Source: Beverwykella pulmonaria (lineage: Eukaryota; Ascomycota; Dothideomycetes; Pleosporales; Melanommataceae). From it: a DNA stretch of 64,000 nt. How positions within the stretch are numbered: position 1 is the first letter of the stretch; every line of letters begins with the position of its first letter. Below the pieces are notes generated by a model, which did not search any database, was not told the origin of the DNA, and saw nothing but the letters and a program-made list of their open reading frames with translations. Position numbers and translations under genes: made by a program. Positions 42,715 to 53,520 of the stretch are shown here, piece after piece. The stretch is taken from NCBI GenBank assembly GCA_001599595.1, contig BCHH01000004.1:131905-195904 (forward strand), read 5' to 3'.

Positions 42715-44484
42715 TCAATATCTCTTCCCCACCTCGATTCCCACATTCTCATCCGGGTTCACAAAACCTCTCGCCCTCGGCGTAGACTTGCCGGCTGCGT
42801 GCTCCAATGCCTCGCCCTTGTACTCCCACCCGCCGTCCTGCGAGAAGAAGTCCACCTCGTCGATGATGTCCCAAACAACATCCTCGGCAATCTGCTCTTT
42901 GTATCGCTCACCCAAGGCACGCAATTTCCTGCCTTCAGGAATATGCGGTTCGGCTGTAGTGCCGGACATGTGCGTGTCTTTCTCCAGTTGTTTGATCATA
43001 TCGTCTGGCGGAAACCAGAAGTCGGGGCCGAAGTTGACCTGTGCGACACCGCCATTGAAAGCAGAGATGGCTGGAAGATAGCCCACCATGCCGTCGTCGA
43101 ACCCTGTCCTTGCGCCATTCTTCACAGCTTCGATGGATGGAACGCTGGCCGGTGGAAGAAAGGCTAGTATATTTTCAAAGGCAATGCCCACTTCTTTTCC
43201 ATTCTTGTACACCTTAATATGCGAGTGTGGCAGCGATCTCAAGCTGACCTCATCATGGTTCGGAGATGGGTAGATCTTGGGGACTGGCCCGCGGTCGTGG
43301 TATGACTCCACGGCCTTGGTGACTTGGTAGTCGAGCTGTTCGAAGTAGAAGTTGCCCTTGTAGGGAACGGGAATGCGATCGCGGATAATATCGAGGGGCT
43401 TTTCTAGATTCAGCGGATCGCGTGGCGAGAGGGCCGTGTCGAAGCCATCGCCAATATCCACAGCAGGGTTGTAGATGCCCTCGACGACTTTGCGATGCAG
43501 AGACAGGGACGGAAGCTGGATCTCCAAGCCAATGACGTCGCCCTCATGGACATTTTGATCGGTAACGTATTCGACGGGCATCGGTTTTCCATGGGGCGGC
43601 CTCGCCTTCATGTGCTTACTTTTTGCGCCCTTGGCGAGTGGCTTGAATATCTTGGAGGCTCTCGACCGATGCAATGCCTCGAACCGGACATCGGTCACGG
43701 CGTAGCTGTAGCCGTCGAAGCCAACAGGTCCGTCTAGGGGCGCTTCCCGGCGCGCCCATCCCATTCGAATGTGAGGACCAGGTTTCGTCTCGTTTATTTT
43801 GGCGTCAGCGGGCGCGTCTGGGCCTTGGGCGGGTAGTCCTTTCAGGATCCTGACTTCGTAGTACATGCGGCCCTCGCGCGCTACCACATTTCCTCTCCCC
43901 ATGCGCCACCCCTTCTCCTGCGTCACAATGGTGGCGCTATCGTCGAAGTGGAACCACTTGTCCGTGTCCTCATGGCTCATGCGCGGGCCGTACGGTTTGG
44001 AGTCACTTTGTCGGTAGAATTGCTTGTGCCGAAACAGCGGATCGGCCACGCAATGGGTATACTTGTAGCCCCTCTTGTTCCACGCGTGGTCCTGCGGCTT
44101 CTTCAGCTCTGTCCGGCCATCTGGTGCGTAGAGAGGGCTTGGCTCGTGGGGCGTGAAGAGGCCGTCCTTGGGCGCGTCGTAGTCGGAATACTTGGGCTCA
44201 GGAATCGAGTAGCGCATGGGCGAGTCTGCTGAGACACGTTCCTTCTTTTGCTTGGGATTCGGCGTGCTTGCGCGCGTATTCGCTGAAGCTTCACGCTTCT
44301 TCAGCGTCTCCCGTTTTTCTCTCTGCTCGCGCGGGGGAGCTCGCGGTCGGGCGCGTGCCGCTCCATCGGGGTTTGGATTGAGCGGCGAGGACACGGCGGG
44401 CGCATGGTCTTCTTCGAGCGGTCGGCGCAGCAGAGGGTTGGCAGAGGGCGTGTTGGAGCGCGAGTGGGGTTGCGATTCAGCCAT
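42715..44484 (-). CDS. bre2: COMPASS complex SPRY-domain subunit Bre2/CclA (Ash2-like)
   Basis: A single exon of 589 residues. The N-terminal 130 residues are disordered and rich in Arg/Pro/Ser. The SPRY domain begins near KGWRMGRGNVVAREGRMYYE (about 190) and includes PHIRMGWARREAPLDGPVGF, DGYSYAVTDV, YVTDQNVHEGDVIGLEI and, late, YKNGKEVGIAFENILAFLPP. This order is that of Bre2 in yeast and CclA in Aspergillus. The protein is a core part of the Set1/COMPASS histone H3K4 methyltransferase in the nucleus. In filamentous fungi CclA loss derepresses secondary-metabolite clusters. The C-terminus, ending VGIEVGKRY, resembles the Sdc1-binding tail. The gene is divergent from enp1. Confidence 0.93.
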   Translation of the reverse strand: MAESQPHSRSNTPSANPLLRRPLEEDHAPAVSSPLNPNPDGAARARPRAPPREQREKRETLKKREASANTRASTPNPKQKKERVSADSPMRYSIPEPKYSDYDAPKDGLFTPHEPSPLYAPDGRTELKKPQDHAWNKRGYKYTHCVADPLFRHKQFYRQSDSKPYGPRMSHEDTDKWFHFDDSATIVTQEKGWRMGRGNVVAREGRMYYEVRILKGLPAQGPDAPADAKINETKPGPHIRMGWARREAPLDGPVGFDGYSYAVTDVRFEALHRSRASKIFKPLAKGAKSKHMKARPPHGKPMPVEYVTDQNVHEGDVIGLEIQLPSLSLHRKVVEGIYNPAVDIGDGFDTALSPRDPLNLEKPLDIIRDRIPVPYKGNFYFEQLDYQVTKAVESYHDRGPVPKIYPSPNHDEVSLRSLPHSHIKVYKNGKEVGIAFENILAFLPPASVPSIEAVKNGARTGFDDGMVGYLPAISAFNGGVAQVNFGPDFWFPPDDMIKQLEKDTHMSGTTAEPHIPEGRKLRALGERYKEQIAEDVVWDIIDEVDFFSQDGGWEYKGEALEHAAGKSTPRARGFVNPDENVGIEVGKRY

Positions 44485-44686
44485 GGTGGATGCGGATGAG
44501 GTTGAGGGCCCCCGGAGCTTCTGCTTGACGCGAAGTCAGTCGATGTACGGCCGGCTAAACCTGCCGCCGACGACCGCGAAAAATTGCCTGCGCAAAAGTG
44601 GCGGCCACAATTTTTGTCCCGCCAGAGTCGACATCGCATTCACCACCAACCCCTCCCTCTCTCCAACCACACACACCTAATTCACG
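44485..44686. promoter_or_regulatory. Bidirectional promoter bre2/enp1
   Basis: Only 202 bp separate the two start codons on opposite strands. A pyrimidine-rich stretch (44650-44675) precedes enp1. Confidence 0.6.
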
Positions 44687-46153
44687 ATGCCGAAGAACCC
44701 CAAATCCCCCGGCGGTCGCGAGGCGCAGCGCCACAACCCGCTCACGGAAGACTACGTCCCCTCGAACCCGTGGAAGCAAAAGTCGGCGAAGCGGCAGAAG
44801 CAGGCTCGCAGCGAGGAGGATGGCGACCGCTTTGTGGACAGCAAGAGCTCCAGGAAAATTTTGGACATAGGGAGAGATCTGGCTGAAGAGGACGAGAGGG
44901 AGAACCAGGCACGACGGCCGCCGGTCGCAAACCCCGCATTCGACTTCGAGACGCGGCTGGGCGAGGACGATACGGAGGAGCCTACGGCACAATACGACGA
45001 CGACGAGGCGTGGGGCGACGACGACGACGAGGTGGAGGAGATTGAAATTGACCCGAGCGACCTGGCGACGTTCAACAAATTCATTCCCACAGACGACAAT
45101 CCCATTGTGTGGCCGGGCGAAGAAGCGGCACCTGAAGGCCCAGGCACAGATCTCGCCGCCATGATCCTCGAGAAGATTGCCGCCCACGAGTCTGGGAACC
45201 CACAACCGGAAATCTACGGCGGAGGGGCCCCGGAAGACGCCATTGAGCTCCCCGCCAAGGTAGTCGAGGTCTACTCCAAGATAGGCCTCATCATGTCGCG
45301 CTACAAATCCGGAAAGCTCCCCAAGCCATTCAAGATTCTCCCCACAATTCCCGCCTGGGAGACGCTGGTCGCAATCACACGGCCCGACTCCTGGACCCCC
45401 AACTCGGTGTACGCCGCGACGAGACTCTTCATCTCCTCCAACCCTCAGACGGCACAACAATTCCTCAACACGATCCTCCTCCCCGCCGTGCAAGACGACA
45501 TTCGCCAAACCCACAAGCTCAACATCCATCTCTACAACTCGCTAAAGAAGGCCCTGTACAAACCGTCGTCCTTCTTCAAGGGAATCGTCTTTCCCATGCT
45601 GGCCGATGGCACCTGCACTCAGCGCGAAGCCACCATCGTCGCATCCGTCGTCACCAAAGTCAGTGTGCCCGTGCTGCACTCCGCCGCCGCTTTGCACCGC
45701 CTATGCGAGCTCGCCGCCGAGCAAATGTCGAGCGATCCCGACGCCGCAGGCCCAGTCAACATATTCATCAAAGCGCTGCTGGAGAAGAAGTACGCACTCC
45801 CATACAAGGTCGTGGACGCGCTGGTCTTCCACTTTCTGCGGTTCCGTGCGGCGGGCGCCAGCAGCGCAGATGTAATGGATACTGAATCTGTGGCTGGCGA
45901 TCTCGGAGGCGGGGGTAAGTTGCCAGTCATCTGGCATCAGTGCCTCTTGGCGTTTGCGCAGAGGTATAGAAACGACGTGACCGAGGACCAGAGAGAGGCG
46001 CTGCTCGATCTACTGCTGACGAGAGGACACCGAACAATCAGCCCGGAAGTGAGGAGGGAGTTGCTCGAGGGTAGAGGCCGTGGTGTTGTATTAGAGCCTC
46101 CCCCGATTGGCGTGGATGGTGACGATACAATGGTCATGGTGGTTGACGAGTAG
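44687..46153 (+). CDS. enp1: Bystin/Enp1, 40S ribosome biogenesis factor
   Basis: A single exon of 488 residues starting MPKNPKSPGGREAQRHNPLT. The N-terminal third is charged with an acidic run (DDDEAWGDDDDEVEEIEIDP near 105-124). The bystin domain covers about residues 180-465: KVVEVYSKIGLIMSRYKSGK, PKPFKILPTIPAWETLVAIT, SVYAATRLFISSNPQTAQQF, SLKKALYKPSSFFKGIVFPM, LADGTCTQREATIVASVVTK and LPVIWHQCLLAFAQRYRND. Enp1 is essential in yeast for 20S pre-rRNA processing and 40S export; it acts in the nucleolus and early cytosolic pre-40S particles. Length and motifs are complete. Confidence 0.95.
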   Translation: MPKNPKSPGGREAQRHNPLTEDYVPSNPWKQKSAKRQKQARSEEDGDRFVDSKSSRKILDIGRDLAEEDERENQARRPPVANPAFDFETRLGEDDTEEPTAQYDDDEAWGDDDDEVEEIEIDPSDLATFNKFIPTDDNPIVWPGEEAAPEGPGTDLAAMILEKIAAHESGNPQPEIYGGGAPEDAIELPAKVVEVYSKIGLIMSRYKSGKLPKPFKILPTIPAWETLVAITRPDSWTPNSVYAATRLFISSNPQTAQQFLNTILLPAVQDDIRQTHKLNIHLYNSLKKALYKPSSFFKGIVFPMLADGTCTQREATIVASVVTKVSVPVLHSAAALHRLCELAAEQMSSDPDAAGPVNIFIKALLEKKYALPYKVVDALVFHFLRFRAAGASSADVMDTESVAGDLGGGGKLPVIWHQCLLAFAQRYRNDVTEDQREALLDLLLTRGHRTISPEVRRELLEGRGRGVVLEPPPIGVDGDDTMVMVVDE

Positions 46154-46488
46154 ACCTGGTGAGCTGGTGTGATGCGGAACGAATTGATACCACGACCACT
46201 AGCGACGAAAGGTTTGGGGATATGGCACCGTTCATGGCGCAGGTTAGATATCACTGGGACTAGATCTGGAAAAGTATGGCTTCGAGTATTTCCCACTCGC
46301 TCGGCTCATATGGGTGACGACCATCGTCTCTTTGCATCCCAACAACTCACGACCCAGCAATCTGGGGCATTTGCATACTTGAAGTCGATATTTCATTCCT
46401 ACCTCTGGGGTCGTTAACGTCCATATTCACCTACTAGTTCCCACCATTCTTCCCAAATCCACTGACGACCAAATCCCCTTACTACTTC
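46154..46488. terminator. Convergent 3' region of enp1 and AA9 gene
   Basis: The two genes end toward each other across 335 bp. No gene lies between. Poly(A) signals could not be fixed with confidence. Confidence 0.4.
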
Positions 46489-47311
46489 CTACCCCTCCCA
46501 CACCGCCGGCCCCGGCGCCGTATAACTCGTCGGGACTGGATAATAACTCCACCTGAGTCCGGGATCGCTACTCTTATACGCGCCAGGGAACGCGACCAGC
46601 GGTCCTGGTGTCCCATTTCCACCGTCGGTGACCTTGACCTGCGCACAGGAAAGATAGATTTGCGCGCCGCCCACGTTCTGCGCCTGGTGCAGCGCGATGG
46701 ACTCTACGCGGATGAGATATGTTCCTGTGGGTACGGCGGCGGGGATTGTGAAGGATACTTTAGACTGCTCTGGAGAAGGGAGAAGGGAGTTAGTAAGGAG
46801 GGATTGGAGGGAGGAAAGAAACTTACTATATGCCGGCCACGTTTCGGTCCCACTCCCCAGCGCGCCCCCCGCGCCCTTCACTGCACTAATACTCCCCACC
46901 TTGAACCAGACGTTTCCTGCAGCCTCCCACGTATTCACGTTTGCGCCCTCGGGCACGCGTGCCATGTAGAACTGGACGGGTCCAAAATGGCTGACTTCGG
47001 CATTCGCGACAAAGCCCAAAACTTGGCCGGCTGCAACCGTCGCGGTGCCAGTCCCGGCTTTGTTCTGGAAACACCGCATGTCGGCGGAGGAGACGTCGGT
47101 CACGCCAAAATTGGCTTGGTAATTCTTCGTTTGTCGGATCGATGTCCATTCTGCGGCTTCCGGGGTCCCGTTTAGGATGAGCTTAGAGAAGCGGTCTGGG
47201 GGAAATGGTTAGGAGAGATCGAGTGACGATAGCTTAGGGGGAGGAGGTGGACTTACAGTGTGCTTGGACCGTGGAGGCCAACAGCAGGAAAGCGGCGGTT
47301 GGGAACAGCAT
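46489..47311 (-). CDS. AA9 lytic polysaccharide monooxygenase
   Basis: There are three exons: 47311-47257, 47195-46827 and 46769-46489. Introns of 61 and 57 bp are GT-AG; the product is 234 residues. The signal peptide MLFPTAAFLLLASTVQA ends exactly before His18, which becomes the N-terminal copper-binding histidine of the mature enzyme (HYRFSKLILNG). A second copper ligand is in AEVSHFGPVQFYMARV, and the axial Gln/Tyr region is SIALHQAQNVGGAQIYLSCA. WFKVGSISAV and GTYLIRVESIA are typical AA9 segments. It oxidatively cleaves cellulose or related glucans outside the cell. There is no carbohydrate-binding module. An ATG further upstream was rejected because it would bury the signal peptide. Confidence 0.93.
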
Positions 47312-48240
47312 CGTAAACGTTCGTATCAACGACGTCAGAAAGACGAGAAACGAAAACACCAGAAAATGGGTGATCGAAATGCAGAAAAGAGCAGATATAC
47401 CACACCAATACACGGGTACCTCCCGCAACGGCTCCGCAATCTGTACAGCGCCACGCGAGACGAACTACCGAAATCCCATATCCCCTTGAAATTCTACAAT
47501 ACTAGCCATGGATTGCGCCAATGTCTGCGCCCACTCGATGTGTTAATTTTATATGCGGCACTCACCATCTGCCGAATCGAGTCACGCGCCGTCGCGGAAA
47601 TGAAGTGTATAGTATCCTGATATTTACCATCCGCAAACCCGGGCTTACCCCGGATTATCAAGTTAGACAGAACCCACCCAATTCGTGCTAGAAGGCGGCC
47701 AAACTGAATTGCATGTCGGTAGGATGACATTGCTACCGAATGGGTCTTGAGTTGGGGGGGTTGGAAAAGAATGAACAAAGGTGATCGTGATGCGAGAGGG
47801 ACGAAAATACCAGACAGTTCAGATGGTATGCGGGTCGATCCAGCAGTGACCCATTTACTAGTTCGCAAATATATCATATATGATACGTCTTGATTGAATG
47901 TTCTCGAAATTGTACATGCTTTCTAAAATCTAACATTGGTACAAAGAACGGAAAATCTATCGCGCCGCTGGTAGCAAAAGTGAACCGCTGAACTCCAAGC
48001 CCGAGTTGGGAAAACGTCGACTGATCGAACCAAGAACCGAAAGAAAGCATTGGATATTACAGTTTGACTACAGACGTGATGGTAGAGTCGGGAAGCTAGG
48101 AGTACAGGGCCTGCATTGTGTAGAGCAGGAGGTGGTATATATACGTCGAGAAGGACAGAGGGACGCATGGATGTCAGACTTTTGGATGGAACCCGAGTGA
48201 TGAAAGAACGAAAGGCCGTGGAAAGTGCGGTATACCAGGC
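47312..48240. other. Intergenic
   Basis: This is the promoter of the AA9 gene plus the 3' region of the NADH dehydrogenase. ATATATCATATATGAT (47871-47886) is a small palindrome. No supported gene. Confidence 0.5.
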
Positions 48241-50052
48241 TTACACTCGCGACACGTCACGACCGAAGACCTTGGACTTGACCCAGTCGACGCACACCAG
48301 GATTCGGTTGCGCGTGCTGAAGCACATGCTCACATACGCGCTCCTCCAGAAGAAGTAGGTGAGGGTGCCGCCCGTCGCGAAGTTGCCCACGAACCAGGGG
48401 ATATCGGCCACAGCCTTGTCGGATCCAATGTATGCCAAGGATCCGTTGTGAGTGTACTCGAAAGGACTGATCTGCTTGACCCTCCGCAGGCTCTTCTGCA
48501 GATTCTTAATTTCTTCAAAGACCTTGTCGCGGGCTTCCTTGCTGGGGGCCCTTTCCTGCGCTACAGAAAGCTCACTCAGCTTCTCCTGGATCTCGGTGGT
48601 CTTGGCCAATTGGTTGAACATGCGTGCAAGCCATGCGCCTTCCTGCGCAGCGACTTGTGCGGTTGGGGCGTAGTTGGCGACGGCGCAGTCACCCACTGCC
48701 CACACATTCTCGGTGCCCTTGACCACGAGGTATTCGTTTACGGCGAGGCCACGGCGCGAGTCGGCCTGGGCTGGAAGCTGGTTGATGAGGTCCTTGACGA
48801 CGGGACGAAGTGCGTTGCCGGTAGCCCAGACGAGGAGACCGTATGGAATCTTCTCCAGCACCTTCCTGCCATCGGGGCTGACGGACTCGGCCTCGATGAA
48901 CTTTTCAGTCACCCTCTTCACCATGGTCTTGGTCCGGATGGTGATGGTCTCCTCCTTGAACGTCTTTTCCGTGTAGTCGATCAACTGCTTCGAGAACATG
49001 GGCAGGACGTTGGGCAGAGCTTCCACCAGCGTAACCTTGAAGTTGTCTGTGATGTCGGGAATCCACTTTTTCAGGTCCGAGTTGAAGAAGTCCTGCAGTT
49101 CGCCAGCGAACTCCACGCCGGTGGGTCCACCACCCACGACGACCATGTGCAGCAGGCGCTTGACTTCCTCGGGATCCTGGTCCTTGAAGGTCGATGTCTC
49201 GCAGCAGTCCATGATGCGATTGCGAATGCGCTGGGCATCGCCAACCTCCTTCAAGAAAAGACCGTGTTCGCGCACGCCAGGAATGCCTGCCTGGTTAGAT
49301 TCGTCCCGCTGACAGAAATGGTCCGTGACTCACCAAAAGTCGCATTCTCGGCGCCGACACCCACGACCAGCATGTCGAAGGGAACCTGCGTTGTGTGGAC
49401 ATCACCCTTGATGTCCGAATCGTCGCTAATGTATACGATGCGCTTCTCGTAGTCGATCTTGTTGGCCTCGGCTTCGTAGTACTTGACCGACGCCTTTTTG
49501 TGGCGCAAGAAGTTTCGAATGGGCTCCATGATGGAGCGGTGCTCAATGGTGCCGACGGTGCACGACGGAAGCAAGGGCGTGAAGAGGAAGTAGTTGCGTG
49601 GAGAGACGACGACGACGTTGTAGTTCTCCGTGTCGAGCTTCTTGAGCAGCGAGACGGCGCCCCAGCCGGTTCCTGCACATGTCAATGAGAGCGCATGGGG
49701 GGTGGTTCGAAAAGGGCTACCTACCCAGAATGACCAGCGTCTTCTTGCTGGGGTCTGGCGGCGGCTGGTCGTCGGGGTTGCGCATTTCCCAGATGCCATA
49801 GCCCACATATCCAACCCCAGCCACGGCCGCGAGTTTGGTGAGTCGCCACGTCCAGCGGAAGAAGCCAGCGCGCTTCTTCGGCTTCACCGCCAACTTGGCC
49901 GCCTCAGTCGACTGCCGCCGGATGGATTGGCGCAGTACAATGTGCTGGAAAATGGGGCGCGACGCCCATTGCGCTCTGCTCGCGATGGGCGACGGACGGG
50001 CGAGCTTCGCGAGCATATTGGCCGCAGCGAATGGCCGCATGTTGGGTGCCAT
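48241..50052 (-). CDS. Mitochondrial alternative (type II) NADH dehydrogenase
   Basis: There are three exons: 50052-49725, 49672-49334 and 49286-48241 (52- and 47-bp GT-AG introns), giving 570 residues. The N-terminus MAPNMRPFAAANMLAKLARP is a mitochondrial presequence, followed by one membrane segment (KLAAVAGVGYVGYGIWEM). The FAD motif TLVILGTGWGAVSLLKKL spans intron 1, and NYFLFTPLLPSCTVGTIEHR follows. The NADH motif is HMVVVGGGPTGVEFAGEL. NVWAVGDCAVA and the C-terminal membrane anchor SAYVSMCFSTRNRILVCVDW are classical. No EF-hand insertion is present. It passes electrons from NADH to ubiquinone without pumping protons. The membrane segment after the presequence suggests an external (NDE) enzyme, but sidedness is inferred. 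Confidence 0.93.
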
Positions 50053-50888
50053 TGCAATGTGAGGAGGCACGAAGGGCCACCGGGAGAGAGGAATGGAGGT
50101 TGGGGAGGATGGTGGTGAGGATGGTTGAGGTTGAGGTTGAGCGTCGCGGAAGCTGATCAATTTTCTAGCGATGACGAGCAGCTAGAGATAAGGAGCTCAA
50201 CCCTTGGGGCTTGGCGGTCTCCCACGCGCTATTTTCTTTTCGGCGATCCCAAACCTCCACGCACTCGGACTTGCTGCAAATTTTCGCGTCATCCAGAGCG
50301 CGCGAAATATTTCCATCGCAAATACTCCCTTTCCTTCACCGCAATGGCTCTCAGCTTTCGCGCCCGCCGACTCCCTCGCGGCTGGCTGATCGGACCGAGC
50401 CGGCACGAGCATCATGAGTCTAGCGATGGTGGCACACTTTGTGCGGGCACTAGAGAACTGCTCAGGGACCGCCAAAGGGCGAAAGGCCCAACACAAAACA
50501 CCCTCTTGCCCGGTCACGACCATCTCTCCCACAGCGAGGGAGATGCAGCATGAAACCATCATTTGCTTCAATCCCCTCGAGACGGGCTCGAGGTCAGACA
50601 TGAGGCCGGCGAATGGCACAACGTTGTCGACCATCGCAGCGCGCCTCCAGCAAGTGCACAGATGAGTGAAGTTATCCAGAAAAAAAAACCACCCAACTCG
50701 TGTCCAGATCTGGCTCTAGGACAAAACTGACACTCTTCCGCTACGCCGTTCCTAGTCTCGGCCAGGAGGCAGTACCAAGATTCCGACTGTTTGGGGCACA
50801 CGGTTCCTCTTTGCACGAGTCAATCATAGATCGGGGACGCTAAGGAGAGTGCCATTGCTCTATTCTTCACTTTATGCCGACACGCTCT
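50053..50888. other. Intergenic
   Basis: This is the promoter of the NADH dehydrogenase on the reverse strand. ORFs of 80-145 codons on both strands have no recognisable features. Confidence 0.5.
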
Positions 50889-51958
50889 TCACTTGCCAGA
50901 GTATTGCTTGATCACAAACCTCCTCTCTCCTGTATACCCCACCTTCTCCATCCACTCCTGCACGCTCTTCACGCGGTCAGGTATCACTCTATCCAATAGC
51001 CCATAGTCCGTCCTCAGCAAGCCCTTGTTGTCCGCAGATCTCTGATACAAGTTCCACCAGTTACTGAAATTCTGCTCTACTGTCAACAGCGTGGGATCAT
51101 CGGGATTGTTCCCTTCGTACTGCGACCCCATCTTGTAAGTCGCCGGACCGGGGGGGCTTTCCGTCATCCACTGCTCTACCGAAACCGATTCGTAGCGGGC
51201 GGGCTGGCCAGTGACTTTCGTGAAGGCGGCTACGAGGTCCTGTCCCGACGCATGCTCAACCGATATCTTGAGATTCAGGCCGGCAGATTGCTCGGGCGTG
51301 TCCAACAACCATTTCACCGCCTTCCCAATATCATCAAGATGCACAAACGGGACCGCGCCGTCCTTCAGCGGGTACCGGAACACCCACGTCCCATCCTCCT
51401 CCTTCGTGGGCCTCAGCAACTCATGCAACATCTCGATGTACGGCCCAGTGGTCAGAACACTCCACTTCATCAGGCTCTGCGGTTTCGATTTCATCCAATC
51501 TGTAACCCTGCTCTTGCCCTCATAGTGGCCGACTCGACACGCTTCGTCGTACCCAGATAGCGCCAGCGCGTCTTCGAGTGCAGACCACACGTAGTGCTTG
51601 ACGCCGCTTTGGACGGCAATGTCGAAGATGCGCATGCCCCAAAAGACTTCGGCGCGGATGCCGAGCGCGAAGCTGTTGGTGTTCACGAAGGCTAGGTCCA
51701 CGCCTTGGAACGCTTTGCGCAGGTCGGCTTCATTAGAGGCATCCCCCGTTGCAATGCTGACGTTGGGGAGGGCCAGGAGTTCTTTTGCGTGTTCTGAGTC
51801 AGGCGTCCTGGTTAAGACACGAACAGCGTACTGTGGGTCGCTTGAAAGAGCTAGAAAGTGTCAGTCGAAGAAGAGTAGGTGGGGGGGAAGCGGTTACCTT
51901 CCACGATGGGGATTCCTTGAGCACCGGCTCCGCCAATCACAAGTACAGTTTGCGGCAT
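50889..51958 (-). CDS. NmrA-like NAD(P)-binding protein
   Basis: There are two exons, 51958-51898 and 51850-50889 (47-bp GT-AG intron), giving 340 residues. The first exon encodes MPQTVLVIGGAGAQGIPIVE, the GxxGxxG nucleotide-binding motif. Later come YAVRVLTRTPDS, ADLRKAFQGVDLAFVNTNSF, VKHYVWSALEDA, VTDWMKSKPQSLMKWSVLTT and VPFVHLDDIGKAVKWLLDTP. This is the atypical short-chain dehydrogenase (NmrA/HSCARG) fold. Some members are redox-sensing regulators and others are enzymes; the role here is unknown. It is divergent from the DUF427 gene. Confidence 0.88.
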
Positions 51959-52724
51959 TGTGAAGACTATTTTGAGTGTTTTGATTCTGGGGATCGTTCA
52001 AAGATGGGTGATAGATTTTTGAGCTCGGTGATTGTTCGAGGTCTTGGACGAGATTCAAACTGTGTGTTGACTCTCATTCCTCCGACGCCCACGTCCTCTT
52101 TTATAGCTACATCTCCCTCCTCCACATAGTCGCCCAAAAGTAATCATCCCTCTTCTACCACTGCCGTTGACCGCGTAATCCCGATAATCTGAATCCTTCA
52201 TTGTTCAAGGCGAAAATCGCATGCCGTGGCATGGTGTTGCAGCTTCAAAAGTATCAGTAAGCGTCTTCAATTCCCTCGGGTGGCCGTTAATGTTTAGACG
52301 ACGTTCAGGGGTGGCGCCGGGATCAGTAATACGGCTGAGCGGGGATGCTGATTGGCTGAGTCGCAGGCACACCGCTGGTGTTGGGGATTCTCTCGGAGAG
52401 GTTTTTAATCATTGCGTGCGTGCTGCATAGCATGATTCAAGTTTCTTGAAGCGCATGGCTTCTTAGCATAATCGCCCATTGTTGACAGTAGTCCTTAAGG
52501 AGACCAGACCAGGGGGGAGCGAGGGCCAATGACGCCATACATTCACACTCAGCACCCCCGCTTTGCCTCTTATCGATAAGAGCTCTAGCTCACAAAACCC
52601 CGCTTCACGCAACATGCAATTACTAACCCTCTCAATTCGCTCCTACAGTCTACACAGTTCTGTTTTCTTAGTCTCCATTGATTTCTACCAGACTTCACCT
52701 TAGGATTACTTCCCGCACTAGTTC
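51959..52724. promoter_or_regulatory. Divergent intergenic region NmrA-like/DUF427
   Basis: 766 bp without a supported gene between two outward-facing starts. CTTATCGATAAG (52569-52580) is a perfect palindrome containing GATA cores on both strands. It could bind a GATA factor, but this is speculative. Confidence 0.4.
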
Positions 52725-53085
52725 ATGTCCACAATGCCCCACGCAACCGCAACTGTAAACGGTCACACGGTCGCCGAAACCGATTCGTACGAGCTCGTCG
52801 AGGGGAACATCTACGTACCTCTCCCCATCCAGACTCCTCATCAACCACTAACAATCACCATAGTTCCCACCCTCCTCCCTCAAAGAATCCTTCTTCACGC
52901 CCTCGTCCACGACGACCGTATGTCCGTACAAAGGCACGGCGTCCTACTATACCATCACGACGAATAAAACAGAGACCAAGGACGCCGCGTGGGTGTATGA
53001 GGATCCGAAGAAGGAGTTTGAGAAGATTAAGGGGTTTGTTGCGTTTTATAAGAGTAAGCCGGGGGTTGAAGTATCGAGCTCGTGA
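52725..53085 (+). CDS. DUF427-domain protein
   Basis: There are two exons, 52725-52814 and 52864-53085; the 49-bp intron is GTACCT...CATAG. The product is 103 residues. The order ATATVNGHTVAETDSYELVE, GNIYFPPSSLKESFFTPSST, TTVCPYKGTASYYTITTN, KDAAWVYEDPKKEFEKIKGF and VAFYKSKPGVEV is that of DUF427, a small beta-rich fold. Read unspliced, the frame ends early and wrongly. Its function is not established. Confidence 0.9.
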
Positions 53086-53520
53086 GATTAAGGGTCCGTA
53101 TGGAGGAGATGGTGGGTTGAAAAGAATGTTGGACATGGACGGAACTTGTTGGAGAAGACATTTGCGTATGAATTCTTGGAATGTTGCAAAGATTTGTTTC
53201 TATTGAGGATCCACTAAGATCGCTACTCACATCGTCCTTTTCAGTCTGCCTAAGAGCCGAGTGCCCAAATTGCAAAGTTTCAAAATTTCCATACAAAGGA
53301 CCAGAGCTCGTAGTTATATCGTAGTTATATCGTGGTTGTGGGTGTGGTTTGCACTAGTCGATAATGATGACGTGCACGATGCGTCTTTGACCTGAGCACG
53401 CGAATGGGATGGTATTCTTAAGAAGTCGATAGCTACAACTGCATTATGAATAATTAGTACCTTTCAACTCTAGGTTTTACCCATTTAATTCAAGCCTTTT
53501 TATCTCAGCTTACCTCCAAC
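53086..53520. other. Intergenic
   Basis: Nothing recognised apart from a short direct repeat CGTAGTTATAT (53311-53330). Confidence 0.5.

Noticed and set aside
44555..45529. 324-codon reverse-strand ORF opposite enp1
   Set aside because: Antisense shadow of the GC-rich bystin gene; composition is Val/Arg/Gly-rich with no domain.
48448..49452. 334-codon plus-strand ORF opposite the NADH dehydrogenase
   Set aside because: Antisense shadow in codon-biased GC-rich DNA.
49251..49814. 187-codon reverse-strand ORF starting MDMWAMASGK
   Set aside because: It is the middle exon of the NADH dehydrogenase read through intron sequence at both ends.
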